Origin: Nemophila menziesii
Taxonomy: Eukaryota; Streptophyta; Magnoliopsida; Boraginales; Hydrophyllaceae
DNA: 64,000 nt
Assembly: GCA_029959085.1 (NCBI GenBank)
Contig: JARWIR010000002.1
Location: 41,536,233-41,600,232 of the forward strand
Reading direction: 5' to 3'
Within the stretch, counting starts at the first letter, position 1. Each line of letters starts with the position of its first letter. The notes under the pieces are model-generated. The model ran no database searches. It was not told the DNA's origin and saw only the letters and a program-made list of their open reading frames with translations. This document shows, piece after piece, positions 1-9,739 of this stretch. The position numbers and the translations under genes are program-made.

Positions 1-2
1 CT

Positions 3-2207
3 AACATATTTTGGCTTGAAGCCTTAGCTACTGCTACCTATCTCATTAATCTTATGCCAACCCCTCTCCTCTCTAATATAAGTCCATTTGAAACTCTTTT
101 TAACTCACCACCATCCTATTCTCATCTCAAAGTCTTTGGATGTGCCTGTTATCCATGGCTGAAACCTTATCAACCAAACAAACTATCTCCCAAATCTGAA
201 TGTTGTATATTTCTTGGTTATTGTTCAGCTTCTAAAGGTTATAAATGTTACTCCCCTACTACTAAACGAGTATATATCTCTAGACATGTGTCATTTCTTG
301 AGTCTATGTTTCCATTTCAAGCTTCTACTTCTTCTTCCCCACCTATAAGTTCAGATTTATCTGAAAATGAATACACTAGCTATGTGGATTTGTTTCATAC
401 ACCTATTAATCCCTCAGCTTTAGTTGATTCTTCTCCTATAAATGCTTCCTCTCAACCTCCTAATACTTCAAATCAGTCTACTACTACTTCAAATCCACCT
501 TCTACTACTTCACATCAAACTTCTTCTTCTTCAGTCTCTCAACATCATATGATCACTAGAACCAAAACAGGTTCTCTCAAACCCTCTTATAAGTGTCAAA
601 GTCTTATTCTTACTCCCTCTCTTATAGAACCTGTGTCTTTTAAAGAGGCTTCAAAGTACCAATGTTGGAATGATGCTATGAACTCTGAGTTTCAAGCGTT
701 ACAAAGTCAAAATACATGGACACTAGTGCCTCCTCCACATGGTAGAAATCCCATCACTTGTAAGTGGATATATAAAATTAAAAGACATGCAAATGGAGAG
801 ATTGCAAGATATAAAGCTAGATTAGTAGCTCGGGGTTTTCTTCAAGAGTATGGTTTGGATTACACTGAAACCTTTAGTCCAGTTGTTAAACATCAGACAT
901 TGAGGGTTATATTTGCTCTTGCAACTTCTAATAATTGGGACATTAGACAATTAGATGTATCTAATGCCTTCTTACATGGGGCACTTGAAGAAGAGGTATA
1001 TATGGTTCAACCTACTGGATTTGTTGATCCTTCAAAACCCAATTTTGTTTGCAAATTAAACCGTTCTCTGTATGGTTTAAAACAAGCTCCGAGAGCTTGG
1101 TATCAACTGTTACATTCTTTCTTATTGTCTCAGGGTTTTATTGTTAGTAAAGCGGATTCATCAATGTTTGTTAAAGGCTCTGCTAACTCTCTTACAATTG
1201 TGTTGGTTTATGTTGATGATATCTTAGTTACAGGTGCAAATAACTCTATTATTTCAGAGGTTATAACAGCTCTTAAAAAGCGTTTTTTGATGACTGATTT
1301 AGGAGCTTTATCTTACTTTCTTGGACTTGAAATTACTCGTACAACTGATACTCTAATTGTATCACAAGAGAATTATGCAAGTTCATTAATTAAACGTGCT
1401 GGTTTAGCTGATTGCAAGTCTTCTTCAACTCCAACACCTTCTAAATATGGTGTTAAGACTGATTTTGATTCTAAACCTTTTGAAGATCCATTCCTTTTTC
1501 GAAGTTTGACTGGTGGTTTACAATATCTCACAATTTCTCGTCCAGATATAGCTTATGCGGTTAACACCATTTGTCAATCAATGCATAATCCAACTAATTA
1601 TGATTTTGCAACATTGAAGAAATTACTCAGATATGTTAAAGGAACACTGAGTTTTGGCTTAACATTTAGAGTTTCTCAACCTATTCTTCATGCCTTTTCT
1701 GATTCAGATTGGGCTAGTAACATTGTTGATAGGCGCTCTACTACTGGATATTGTATATTTCTTGGTTCAAATATCATATCTTGGGGATCAAAACGTCAAA
1801 CCACGGTGTCTCGTTCTTCAACTGAAGCTGAATACAGAGCTATGGCTCATGTTTCAGCTGAGCTTAAGTGGTTTACATTTCTATTTCGAAGTTTACATAT
1901 TCAGCTACCAGTTCCTTCTCTTGCTTGTGATAACATCTCAGCTATTATGCTCGCTACTAATCCTGTGTTTCATACCAGAACTCGCCACATTGATGTGGAT
2001 TTTCACTTTGTTCGTGAGCAAGTTCAAGCTAAGGAACTCAGATTATATCATGTTTCTTCTGCTCAACAAATAGCAGATGTTTTTACTAAAAGTCTTGGTC
2101 CTTCTTTGTTTCTTTCTCTTCGTGACAAGCTTCCTATACTACGTATACTTAGCTTGAGGGGGGATGATAAGATGAAGTCTACACCAACAGATGAGGCTGC
2201 ATCTTAG
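3..2207 (+). CDS. Copia polyprotein fragment: integrase C-terminus, reverse transcriptase, RNase H (5' partial)
   Basis: The frame is open from the first bases of the window, so the first ATG (54) is internal. The first 100 or so residues are the end of the integrase core and its C-terminal domain (LKVFGCACYPW, FLGY). A Ser/Thr-rich linker follows, then the copia RT: KWIYKIK, YKARLVARGF, QLDVSNAFLHG, SLYGLKQAPRAW and the catalytic YVDD. The RNase H domain shows DSDWA, STEAEYRA, a DN pair, HIDVDFHFVRE and the terminal ADVFTKSL. No stop interrupts it, and the catalytic motifs look intact. The frame runs about 40 bases into the 3' LTR before stopping. It makes cDNA copies of element RNA in cytoplasmic particles. 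Only the missing 5' half prevents calling the element autonomous. Confidence 0.95.
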   Translation, partial: NIFWLEALATATYLINLMPTPLLSNISPFETLFNSPPSYSHLKVFGCACYPWLKPYQPNKLSPKSECCIFLGYCSASKGYKCYSPTTKRVYISRHVSFLESMFPFQASTSSSPPISSDLSENEYTSYVDLFHTPINPSALVDSSPINASSQPPNTSNQSTTTSNPPSTTSHQTSSSSVSQHHMITRTKTGSLKPSYKCQSLILTPSLIEPVSFKEASKYQCWNDAMNSEFQALQSQNTWTLVPPPHGRNPITCKWIYKIKRHANGEIARYKARLVARGFLQEYGLDYTETFSPVVKHQTLRVIFALATSNNWDIRQLDVSNAFLHGALEEEVYMVQPTGFVDPSKPNFVCKLNRSLYGLKQAPRAWYQLLHSFLLSQGFIVSKADSSMFVKGSANSLTIVLVYVDDILVTGANNSIISEVITALKKRFLMTDLGALSYFLGLEITRTTDTLIVSQENYASSLIKRAGLADCKSSSTPTPSKYGVKTDFDSKPFEDPFLFRSLTGGLQYLTISRPDIAYAVNTICQSMHNPTNYDFATLKKLLRYVKGTLSFGLTFRVSQPILHAFSDSDWASNIVDRRSTTGYCIFLGSNIISWGSKRQTTVSRSSTEAEYRAMAHVSAELKWFTFLFRSLHIQLPVPSLACDNISAIMLATNPVFHTRTRHIDVDFHFVREQVQAKELRLYHVSSAQQIADVFTKSLGPSLFLSLRDKLPILRILSLRGDDKMKSTPTDEAAS

Positions 2208-2400
2208 AGGATAAAAACCACACCAACTTGCACAACAAGTTGATAACAGAATTTGTTATCAAGTGTATGTATAAGTGTGTGTATAGATAGTCACTCATTT
2301 CATGTTATTTGTAGTCTATAAATACACTATCACTTTCATGTAAAACACACACAGAAATATATACAATTCAATCTTCTCTTCTATTCTATTCTACATTTCA
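2165..2400 (+). repeat. Copia LTR, first copy
   Basis: It starts TGATAAG directly after the polypurine tract and ends TTTCA, so it has TG...CA ends. It contains an inverted repeat, TTGATAACA-gaatt-TGTTATCAA, around 2240-2263 and a TATA box at 2317-2324. The polyprotein stop codon lies inside it. Confidence 0.8.
2317..2324 (+). promoter_or_regulatory. TATA box of the copia LTR (TATAAATA)
   Basis: TATAAATA lies about 150 bp inside the LTR, the expected place for the U3 promoter. The same box is at 3460-3467 in the second LTR. The first copy could drive transcription of the duplicated fragment. Confidence 0.6.
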
Positions 2401-2405
2401 TAATA

Positions 2406-3350
2406 ATAACAGCTCTTAAAAAGCGTTTTTTGATGACTGATTTAGGAGCTTTATCTTACTTTCTTGGACTTGAAATTACTCGTACAACTGATACTCTAAT
2501 TGTATCACAAGAGAATTATGCAAGTTCATTAATTAAACGTGCTGGTTTAGCTGATTGCAAGTCTTCTTCAACTCCAACACCTTCTAAATATGGTGTTAAG
2601 ACTGATTTTGATTCTAAACCTTTTGAAGATCCATTCCTTTTTCGAAGTTTGACTGGTGGTTTACAATATCTCACAATTTCTCGTCCAGATATAGCTTATG
2701 CGGTTAACACCATTTGTCAATCAATGCATAATCCAACTAATTATGATTTTGCAACATTGAAGAAATTACTCAGATATGTTAAAGGAACACTGAGTTTTGG
2801 CTTAACATTTAGAGTTTCTCAACCTATTCTTCATGCCTTTTCTGATTCAGATTGGGCTAGTAACATTGTTGATAGGCGCTCTACTACTGGATATTGTATA
2901 TTTCTTGGTTCAAATATCATATCTTGGGGATCAAAACGTCAAACCACGGTGTCTCGTTCTTCAACTGAAGCTGAATACAGAGCTATGGCTCATGTTTCAG
3001 CTGAGCTTAAGTGGTTTACATTTCTATTTCGAAGTTTACATATTCAGCTACCAGTTCCTTCTCTTGCTTGTGATAACATCTCAGCTATTATGCTCGCTAC
3101 TAATCCTGTGTTTCATACCAGAACTCGCCACATTGATGTGGATTTTCACTTTGTTCGTGAGCAAGTTCAAGCTAAGGAACTCAGATTATATCATGTTTCT
3201 TCTGCTCAACAAATAGCAGATGTTTTTACTAAAAGTCTTGGTCCTTCTTTGTTTCTTTCTCTTCGTGACAAGCTTCCTATACTACGTATACTTAGCTTGA
3301 GGGGGGATGATAAGATGAAGTCTACACCAACAGATGAGGCTGCATCTTAG
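2406..3350 (+). pseudogene. Duplicated RT/RNase H C-terminal fragment of the copia polyprotein
   Basis: This is the second copy of the polyprotein end, starting inside RT after the YVDD box and identical in protein to the upstream gene's last 305 or so residues. It lacks gag, protease, integrase and the RT catalytic centre, so it cannot be functional alone. Its first in-frame ATG is at 2433. It is preceded by a copy of the LTR and its TATA box, so it could be transcribed from the upstream LTR. Identity with the first copy means the duplication is very recent or is an assembly error. Confidence 0.9.
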
Positions 3351-3543
3351 AGGATAAAAACCACACCAACTTGCACAACAAGTTGATAACAGAATTTGTT
3401 ATCAAGTGTATGTATAAGTGTGTGTATAGATAGTCACTCATTTCATGTTATTTGTAGTCTATAAATACACTATCACTTTCATGTAAAACACACACAGAAA
3501 TATATACAATTCAATCTTCTCTTCTATTCTATTCTACATTTCA
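3308..3543 (+). repeat. Copia LTR, second copy
   Basis: An identical copy of the LTR at offset 1143, ending at CA before taataatcatata, where unique AT-rich DNA begins. This is the outer right end of the element. Confidence 0.8.
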
Positions 3544-3548
3544 TAATA

Positions 3549-4037
3549 ATCATATACTTATCATTTTATAAGCATTATTAAATTAATAATATATATAGTG
3601 GTAATTTAAATTATTTTAAAAAATAATATACACATTAATTAAGTGATTTTTCGTTATTTATCATATATTTATTTTTTATAAGTATAATTAAATTAATAAT
3701 ATATATGCTAGTACATAGCATTATAAAATAAAAATAAAAGACAAGTCAAAACTATAAATTAAATAAATACGGGGTCTAATTTGTAATATACGAAAATACC
3801 TACTTTTGAATAAAAAATTAAAATTTTATTAAAATAAGGCATAGTGGAAAAGACAAGTCACTGTCACTTTATAGTAACATGATATCAACTTTATCATATC
3901 ATATATTTTTTTGCAAACATGGTATCTACTTTATCATTTTATGTGTTTAAAATTGCAGTTTAGTCCTTTAAAAGGATAATTTCGTAATTTAATAAAGAAT
4001 TAAAAAAAATGATTATTGCATTGAAGTCTCTCCCCTA
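3549..4037. other. AT-rich spacer, no gene seen
   Basis: No coding frame is recognisable. A sequence around 3565-3600 (attaaattaataatatatat) recurs about 110 bp on at 3675-3710, a small internal duplication. Otherwise it is low-complexity AT-rich DNA between the copia element and segment P. Confidence 0.6.
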
Positions 4038-4361
4038 TCTCTGTAAAGTTAGGGCGCGAGCATGTGTGATTATTTAATTATTTTTTTATTAATATAAACA
4101 TTTTAAATCATTTAAAAAGATTAAACGTTTATTTTATTGATATAAACAAAAAAAAATCGTCGTCTTCACACTCATATTAGAAAAAACTAAAAATAAATCT
4201 CTTCAACTGCTACAACCACCTGAAGCCAAGCTCGTTCCAGGAGTAAACTGGTGGATACCTAAAAAAATTCTCACTGTAGTTGACCATTTACCACGCGAAA
4301 TTGACCAACATTGACACTTGAATTTGACAGACAAGCAACCGTGGTGGTGATAAAATACCTA

Positions 4362-4612
4362 CTCCCCCTGTCCCAAATGTAATGTCCACTTAGCTTTCAC
4401 AGATTAAGAAAACTAATAATTACATACACCATTACACAATTACCCTTCATAAAGTGTCTTAATATTTTAAATATGTATTGGAAGTATAAATTTTAATTTC
4501 TTAATAAGAGTAATAATGAAAATAGTTGTAAAAAAGTGTCTTGATATTCTAAATGGACAATATTTTTAGGACACCATATTTAGTAAGAGGACATTATTTT
4601 AGTATGGATGGA
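4362..4612. mobile_element. Degenerate Stowaway-like MITE
   Basis: It starts CTCCCCCTGTCCCAAATGTAA after TA and ends with the approximate reverse complement (gaggacattattttagtatggatgga). This resembles the Stowaway terminal consensus CTCCCTCCGTCCC with a TA target. The interior is AT-rich and non-coding. The ends are eroded. Confidence 0.55.
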
Positions 4613-4715
4613 TTAATGTTTTTGTATTTTTATTTTTTATATAAAGAATTTTAATTAAAAAAATAAATATAAAAATGATTTGCTTAGCCTAATTTTAGAA
4701 TACATTGTACGGAAG

Positions 4716-4975
4716 GAGAAGCGCAAGCAATCATATACGCATTAGATAGGAAGAGAAAGGACCACAAGAGGAGATAACCATCTTCTCTGACAACCTTGAA
4801 ATAATTCATGGTATCAAGGAGGTGTCGACAGCCAGATGGAGGCTCGGACAATGGATCACGCAGATCAAGAAGCTGGCAACATAAGTTGGTCTAGATTGTT
4901 TTAAACATATTCTACAACGGTTTAATGGTCGAGCAGACATTCTAGCTAAAGAAGCCAGGAACATGGCATAAAGGG
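4716..4975 (+). pseudogene. RNase H-like domain remnant (LINE or host RVT_3 type)
   Basis: After one frame change near 4755 the translation reads as an RNase H-like fold: EAQAIIYAL, then EEITIFSDNLEIIHGIKEVS (with the Asp of SDN), TARW, then GLDCFKHI and the terminal FNGRADILAKEARN, whose ADxLAK is the last catalytic Asp region. One in-frame stop follows KKLAT. The domain is typical of the 3' end of plant LINEs and of RVT_3 family proteins. No RT domain is adjacent, so it is an isolated relic. Confidence 0.65.
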
Positions 4976-5544
4976 AACAAGATTCATTGACAAATGTGGT
5001 ATGCCAATTTTCCTAACTAGGAATAGGTTGATTTTCGATGTAGTTATCTGAAATTTCTTAGACGTAAAAAATAAGTTGGGCCTAGAATTATCCCAATAAA
5101 ATGAGAAACTTACTTTCAGAAGCCCGAAAAACCAAAAATTTCTTTAGAAAGTCATAACTAAAAAATCATTCTAACAAAGGCCTAAGTTTGATTTTATAGT
5201 TAGATTTTTTACCCTTATACCCCTACTCAGTTTTTTATCGCTACATACCAACATTTTTTAAGTTTGGTATAGACCTATATTTATTTGTTTGGAACGTACC
5301 AATTTCCTGGATCTATTATGTACCAAATACTATTTATGTTTGTTTTTACGTTTTAGGGTCCTTAATAGTATTTTTCTAAACTTATGGAAGGCTTTTTTTC
5401 ATGCCCAAAGTTAATGTCCGGATTTATTTAGAAAACCGATCGAAGATCGTGTCGAGATTCTCCTATTCGTATGCGACAAACAATGTTTTTCCCGCAAAAA
5501 TACTACACAAATCTATTCACGATATATTTTTTCATGATAAAAAC

Positions 5545-5665
5545 AAATTGGTACATTCCCAACACATCACTTTATTACATTCCAAACACATCAATTTGGT
5601 ACATTCCAAACACACCAATTTGGTACATTCCAAACACATCAATTTGATATATTCTAAAGAGATCT
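5545..5665 (+). repeat. 24-bp tandem repeat, five units
   Basis: The unit is aatttggtacattccaaaca plus catc, repeated five times with a few changes. Because 24 is a multiple of 3 the frame starting at 5401 stays open and encodes an eight-residue repeat like NLVHSKHI. The copy in P' (63755-63850) is frameshifted, so I do not treat it as a gene. Confidence 0.8.
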
Positions 5666-5815
5666 AAATCTAGATCTGAAACAAAATAAATAGAAATATT
5701 TTTACAAAAAATATTGGAATTAAAAAAACAGAAACCAGAATAAAAAAATTAAAGCACATCTTTTCGCAAGCGCACAGACTTTTCAAATCGGAAGGGGTGG
5801 AGATTGGATCTAATA

Positions 5816-6639
5816 AAACCGGATGGGTGGAGATGGTATCTATTCAAATCGGTATCGGGCGTGGAACCCGTGTTTGGAATCTCTTGTCCTTTTCTGTTGT
5901 GGAAGAATAAATCCATCCTATTTGAAAGTCATGAAGTAAAATTGGCCTTGTGGAGAAATGAATCCATCATATTGAATGAATAAACCGGGAACCCGGTTTG
6001 CCATGAAATCGGCCTTGTGGAGAAAAGTCACCAAGGGAAATCGGTCTCGTCTAACCTTTATAGCCATGAAATGAATGATTTGGAAATTTGCGGGTTAGTA
6101 ATACGTTGAGAGCCATGGTGTACCAGGAGAGTTTACTTTCTCATACTTGGGTCCAACGCAAAGATCAAGCGTGACGCCGGCGAACAGCGTGACTTTGTTA
6201 GATCTGGAGATTGGTGCGGTTTCCGGTGAGAGAATAGGCCAATAACGGCGGAGTAGTACCTGACACATGTGCCTCGTGCGAGATGGCAGCGGGGTTCTAC
6301 TGGTGGAGACAGGCGAAGCACCAGATCGGAGAAGGAGTACAACATCGGGTGAGTGACGTAAGGATGCTTTCTAGGCGGGCGACGGTGTCAAGAGAGGCGG
6401 TGGTGCGCTGAAAATGGTGAGGGGGCGGCTTTCTCATGCTTGCGTCGCGTTGGAGATAGAGTGAGAGAATATGCTTTGGAGAGATCTGATAAAAAACAAA
6501 TCCTAATAGGTTTTTTTTTTGCTTTTTCTTTTTACTAGTAGTAGCAATAGTATTTGTATTAGGGGGCTTTTTGGGATTTTTTGTTGTTTCTAGTTGGGAT
6601 TTAATGGATTAATTAAGAGAGAATTTTGTGAGTATTGTA
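5816..6639. other. Non-coding stretch with a GC-richer island
   Basis: The part from about 6060 to 6480 is GC-richer than its surroundings, but neither strand has a recognisable protein. The 70-residue minus-strand frame at 6133-6345 matches no family I know. It may be upstream sequence of the zinc-finger gene. Confidence 0.4.
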
Positions 6640-6879
6640 AATATTATATGGGTCTTTATAAATAATTGCTCCCAATTAAAAATAAGGTTATTGTTCGATG
6701 GATGGAGGAGGCCTTGTCCAAAAAAATGGGTTGAGAAGGTTTATCCAACAAAAAAGAAAAAAGACAAAATGAAAAATGAAAAAAGAAAAAAGAAAAAAGA
6801 AAGATAAATATTTTATTAATATATAAAACGTCATTTTATTGCCCTAACTTAAACACTTAATTCTCTTACTTTACATTTA

Positions 6880-7569
6880 CTCTGACGCAAAATTATCAAG
6901 CCAAGCCTCTGCCTCTATCAAAAACTCCACGGCTCAAGTTGGGATTAGCTCAGTCGTCTTTTTCAGAGAACCAACTCGTTATGAGGCATGACTCACACAC
7001 GCAGCCGCACAGCTTTCCTGTCTCTCCTTATAGGTAATTCTACTTAATAAATCAAATATTTTTGCAAAATATGGATTATTTTTCCTAATATAGGGACATA
7101 TATTGTAATTATTTCAATTTTTTTGTTATTTTGCATATTATAGGGACTTATTATGTATTTAGTTCAAAATATAGGGTATTTTGCATTATAGGGACTTATA
7201 AATCCCAAAATATAGGGACCTATCATAAAATTTTGTAAAATATAGGGATTTGTATGGTAATAAACTTATGCTATTGTGAGTATATATATATATATATATG
7301 CATAATTCTATACGGGTGATAAGACTATTAAATAGAAACACATTAAATATAAACATAAGCGTATATAAATATAAAATCTAGATTAAATCTACACAGGTCA
7401 AAATTAAGGTCAATGACCATGTCATTTCAATTTGTGATCAACAATACTAAGTATGACGGTAAGATTTAGTAATTGATCTTGTTATACAATACATGTTTTT
7501 TCAGTATATACTTATTATGTAATACATGAAAGAAAGTTTGATATACTTTATTCTTGGTTATTTTAATAG
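6880..7569 (+). promoter_or_regulatory. Putative 5' leader and 5'-UTR intron of the zinc-finger gene
   Basis: A GC-richer leader ends cttatag followed by GTAATTC, a good donor with the intron starting at 7034. An AT-rich block carrying repeats of atatagggac follows, and ttattttaatag at 7569 fits an acceptor 20 bp before the ATG. An intron at 7034-7569 is inferred only. The donor is kept in the second R copy (37571-37580) but not clearly in the third. A (TA)n tract lies near 7277-7299. Confidence 0.4.
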
Positions 7570-7589
7570 GTCACTACTCCTGATACTAA

Positions 7590-7931
7590 ATGTCCTGCTC
7601 CTATCTGGCGAACCCAAGTTGGGAATCACGTGCTATGACGATATACAAAGAATGTTTGAAAAACCACGCTGCGTCAATCAATGGAAATGCAGTTGATGGA
7701 TGCATGGAGTATCTACCCGGAATTACTCCTTTTCCATCTGATCCATCCGCCATTGTTTGTGCGACTTGTAGTTGTCGGCGTAACTTCCACCGTAAGGAAG
7801 AGATGCTCCTTCCTCCACTAGCTCGTGTCGAAAATGTAAGTCCATTAGTTGATGGTGAGCAATTATTAATGAATGAAGATATTTTAATCTTCACTGAAAT
7901 GAATGACCAAATCCTTACATGTAAAAGATAG
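7590..7931 (+). CDS. Mini zinc finger (MIF-like) ZF-HD dimerization-domain protein
   Basis: This frame encodes 113 residues. Residues about 19-71 are a ZF-HD dimerization finger: [10 protein letters not shown], then NAVDGCMEY, then [18 protein letters not shown], with all expected Cys and His positions visible (C-x3-H, GC, C-x2-C-x-C, NFH). No homeodomain follows, and the length fits mini zinc fingers, plant-specific proteins that bind full ZF-HD factors and block their DNA binding or nuclear entry. ATG 7590 is the first in frame after the putative acceptor. A methionine at residue 16, just before the finger, is an alternative start. The tail after the finger is acidic and not recognised. The frame is intact, in contrast to everything around it. 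Expression is unproven. It could also be a truncated ZF-HD gene. Confidence 0.8.
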   Translation: MSCSYLANPSWESRAMTIYKECLKNHAASINGNAVDGCMEYLPGITPFPSDPSAIVCATCSCRRNFHRKEEMLLPPLARVENVSPLVDGEQLLMNEDILIFTEMNDQILTCKR

Positions 7932-8399
7932 AAAATGAGAAACGTGAAGCCAAAAAGTCAAAAGAAGACAAGAATTGATGTTTAGAATATAGATAGAGTA
8001 GTTCAAAAAGCAATTTTATGGTGTACTATTATTTTGCAAAGTGTTTGTTGCTTTATTATTTTACATAAATTATGCTAGAACATATGTTGTAAGAACAAAC
8101 AATAAGTAATACCTTTTGATTAGTATTTGTTCTTATCCATAGTCTTCTTTGCTCATGCTTGATAGAGCTTTTACGACAGCCACGGGATCGGGATCACTAA
8201 ATTTCATAGATGGACTGTGGAGATGAGCGAATAATAATATTCACTACCAATAATGAATCATCCTCTTATTGCTTGTTCAAGTGTCTCCTTTTTAATTGTC
8301 AATTCCGGTGGTCCTACACTTTCACGATCAAGTTTACTTTTCAACAGCAATTTCGTGACTAATTGTATTTTTATTTGCCACATTATATTGACTTAGAGA

Positions 8400-8652
8400 T
8401 GGCCGATGATAAGAATTTCCAAGAATTATACTCTCTTTAGTAGAAACCAATGCTGATGTCATAGTATCCATAATTAGGATTATTGGAGTACCCGATTCTT
8501 CATTCGCTTGAGATATATATTTACAACGTACTCTTGGCTTTCACAGCTCAAATTTGCAGCTTACATGACAACAAAATAAGTAACCGCCTCATCTGCTTCT
8601 TTCCATTTCTTCCTAAGCCTGTGAAGAAGATTATTTTACCATTTGGCATCTT
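8400..8652 (-). pseudogene. Unrecognised reading-frame relic (copy 1)
   Basis: The minus strand here matches the open frame at 42483-42731 but carries a stop after the VVM position and a small frameshift. The end (TSALVSTKESI.LGNSYH) is shared by both copies. No family is recognised. Confidence 0.35.
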
Positions 8653-9049
8653 TATTTACAAACATAATTCCATACCATTATCAAGCATCAAATTTACCTT
8701 TAGCTCGCTAAATCATAACTTCCATCAAGTTCATGTACAAATATTTTTTTAAACACAAAATTATAAATGAATTTTTGGAATACCCTGAATTCTCATTCTC
8801 AGGCTACATTGTTGTCGAGGTTCAACAACGATCAAGTTGGTGAATCGAGAGTTGTTGAACATGGTTGAAATGGAGATCAGAGCTCCTGGTTGTTCGTTAG
8901 TGGTTGCTCATGTTGTTATTTGTTATTGTTCATGGTGATATTGAAATTAATAAAATAAGTTATGTTAGTCGTGCAACCAAAAAACGGCATTAAAACTCAC
9001 AAATAATAATCAATGTACTAAATATTTTTAAAGGTTGATTATCAGACAT

Positions 9050-9275
9050 TGACTAAAAATAAGAAAATTAAAAATTATTGTCCACTTAGAATATCAAGAC
9101 ACGTTTTTCCAACTTTTTTTATTATTACCCTTATTAAAAAAATTATACTCCTACTGCATATTTAAAATATCAAAATACTTCATTAGGGGTAATTTTATAA
9201 TTTGTATATGCAATTATAAGATTTCTTAATCTAGGTGAAAAACTAAGTGTACATTATTTTTGAGACGGAGGGAGT
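9050..9275. mobile_element. Stowaway-like MITE
   Basis: The right end reads gagacggagggagTA, the Stowaway terminal sequence in reverse. The interior (tccacttagaatatcaagac) is the reverse of that in the MITEs of segments P and P'. The left end is eroded. Confidence 0.55.
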
Positions 9276-9374
9276 ATTACTTATATTAATTTTTTTTGTT
9301 GTCCTTTCAATTAAACCCATTACTTTAGAGATAAAGAGTATCATGATTATCTTATGGGTGGGGTGGGAGTTTGG

Positions 9375-9739
9375 GCTATGCCATGAAAATATTTCATAAG
9401 TAAGTTTTGGTTTGTTGTATTTCATTATTTTTTTGCGTATCAAATTCGTAGTAAGTTTTACTTAATATTTTTCTAATTTTGTGATTCTAATTCTGAGTAT
9501 TATTTTACTTTTCAACAAATTAAGAAAACAGTTTAATATATCACTGATAATAAGGTCTTTCTATTATTCTCATCCTTTTATTATCGTTAATCTAAATGAA
9601 ATTCTATTTCCCAACATGTGTAAGTTCGAATCCTTATCCAACTACAAATTTAGGATAAATAATCTTCTGGTATTTCTAAACAATTAGACGTCGATTATTT
9701 TTTATTAACTGGTCTTTCTACATGACCAATTCAATGTAC
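9375..9739. other. Segment present in R copy 1 but absent from copy 3
   Basis: In the third R copy gggctata joins straight to ccaattcaatgtacg (43254-43270). Here about 365 bp lie between these. No element ends or target duplication are visible, so a deletion in the other copy across a shared CC is as likely as an insertion here. It contains a GTTCGAATCC string but no matching A box. Confidence 0.4.

Larger units (their letters stand above)
1..3543 (+). mobile_element. Ty1/copia retrotransposon, 3' portion with internal tandem duplication
   Basis: The window opens inside the integrase of a copia element and runs through reverse transcriptase, RNase H, a polypurine tract (TTGAGGGGGGA, ending at 2164) and a short LTR. 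The order IN-RT-RH is diagnostic for Ty1/copia. The unit 1263-2405 is then repeated head to tail at 2406-3548, so the element ends with a second RT-RH fragment and a second LTR. The 5' LTR, gag and protease lie outside the window. The short LTR (about 236 bp) would fit an Ale/Retrofit-like lineage, but that is inference. After each LTR the sequence begins taataat, so no target duplication can be scored without the left end. Confidence 0.93.
1263..3548 (+). repeat. Perfect direct tandem duplication, 2 x 1143 bp
   Basis: Bases 1263-2405 recur as 2406-3548 with a constant offset of 1143. Every stretch I compared is identical, including the shadow frame at 1690 and 2833. At the junction the sequence downstream of the LTR (ttcataataat) joins the RT sequence aacagctc, with 2 bp (AT) of shared sequence. 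The unit is internal sequence plus LTR, so this is not two LTRs around an internal region. Confidence 0.95.
4038..5815 (+). repeat. Segment P, copy 1 of a large direct repeat
   Basis: From tctctgt...gttagggcgcg onward the sequence matches 62363-64000 in the same order and orientation: MITE-like block, RNase H fragment, paired tacca motifs, 24-bp repeats and the ggaaggggtggaga end. The copies differ by scattered substitutions and by one deletion in the second copy. The window edge truncates the second copy, so the true repeat may be longer. Confidence 0.85.
6640..9739 (+). repeat. Segment R, copy 1 (zinc-finger gene locus)
   Basis: Blocks of this segment recur in order at 25350-25809/37547-37975 and at 41640-43260. 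Recognisable anchors are ttattgttcgatggat, the caaccaact leader, the repeated atatagggac block, and gatgataagaatttcc. This is the only copy that contains the coding region at 7590-7931. In the third copy the matching sequence jumps from the position of about 7395 to about 8325. Confidence 0.75.

Noticed and set aside
1690..2073. 127-residue hydrophobic frame inside the copia RNase H region, repeated at 2833
   Set aside because: It is a shadow frame of the polyprotein, copied with the tandem duplication.
5547..5665. CRISPR-like array from regularly spaced repeats
   Set aside because: Contiguous 24-bp tandem units without unique spacers, in a plant genome.
5401..5667. 88-residue frame with an eight-residue repeat
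   Set aside because: The copy in P' is frameshifted in the repeat region and there is no known family. The openness follows from the 24-bp repeat length.
6945..6965. tRNA-like start (gggattagctcagtcgtc)
   Set aside because: Resembles an A box, but no B box or cloverleaf follows, and the paralogues do not keep it.
9590..9660. Possible tRNA gene or SINE from a GTTCGAATCC string near 9628
   Set aside because: No A box at the right distance, no acceptor stem and no target repeat.
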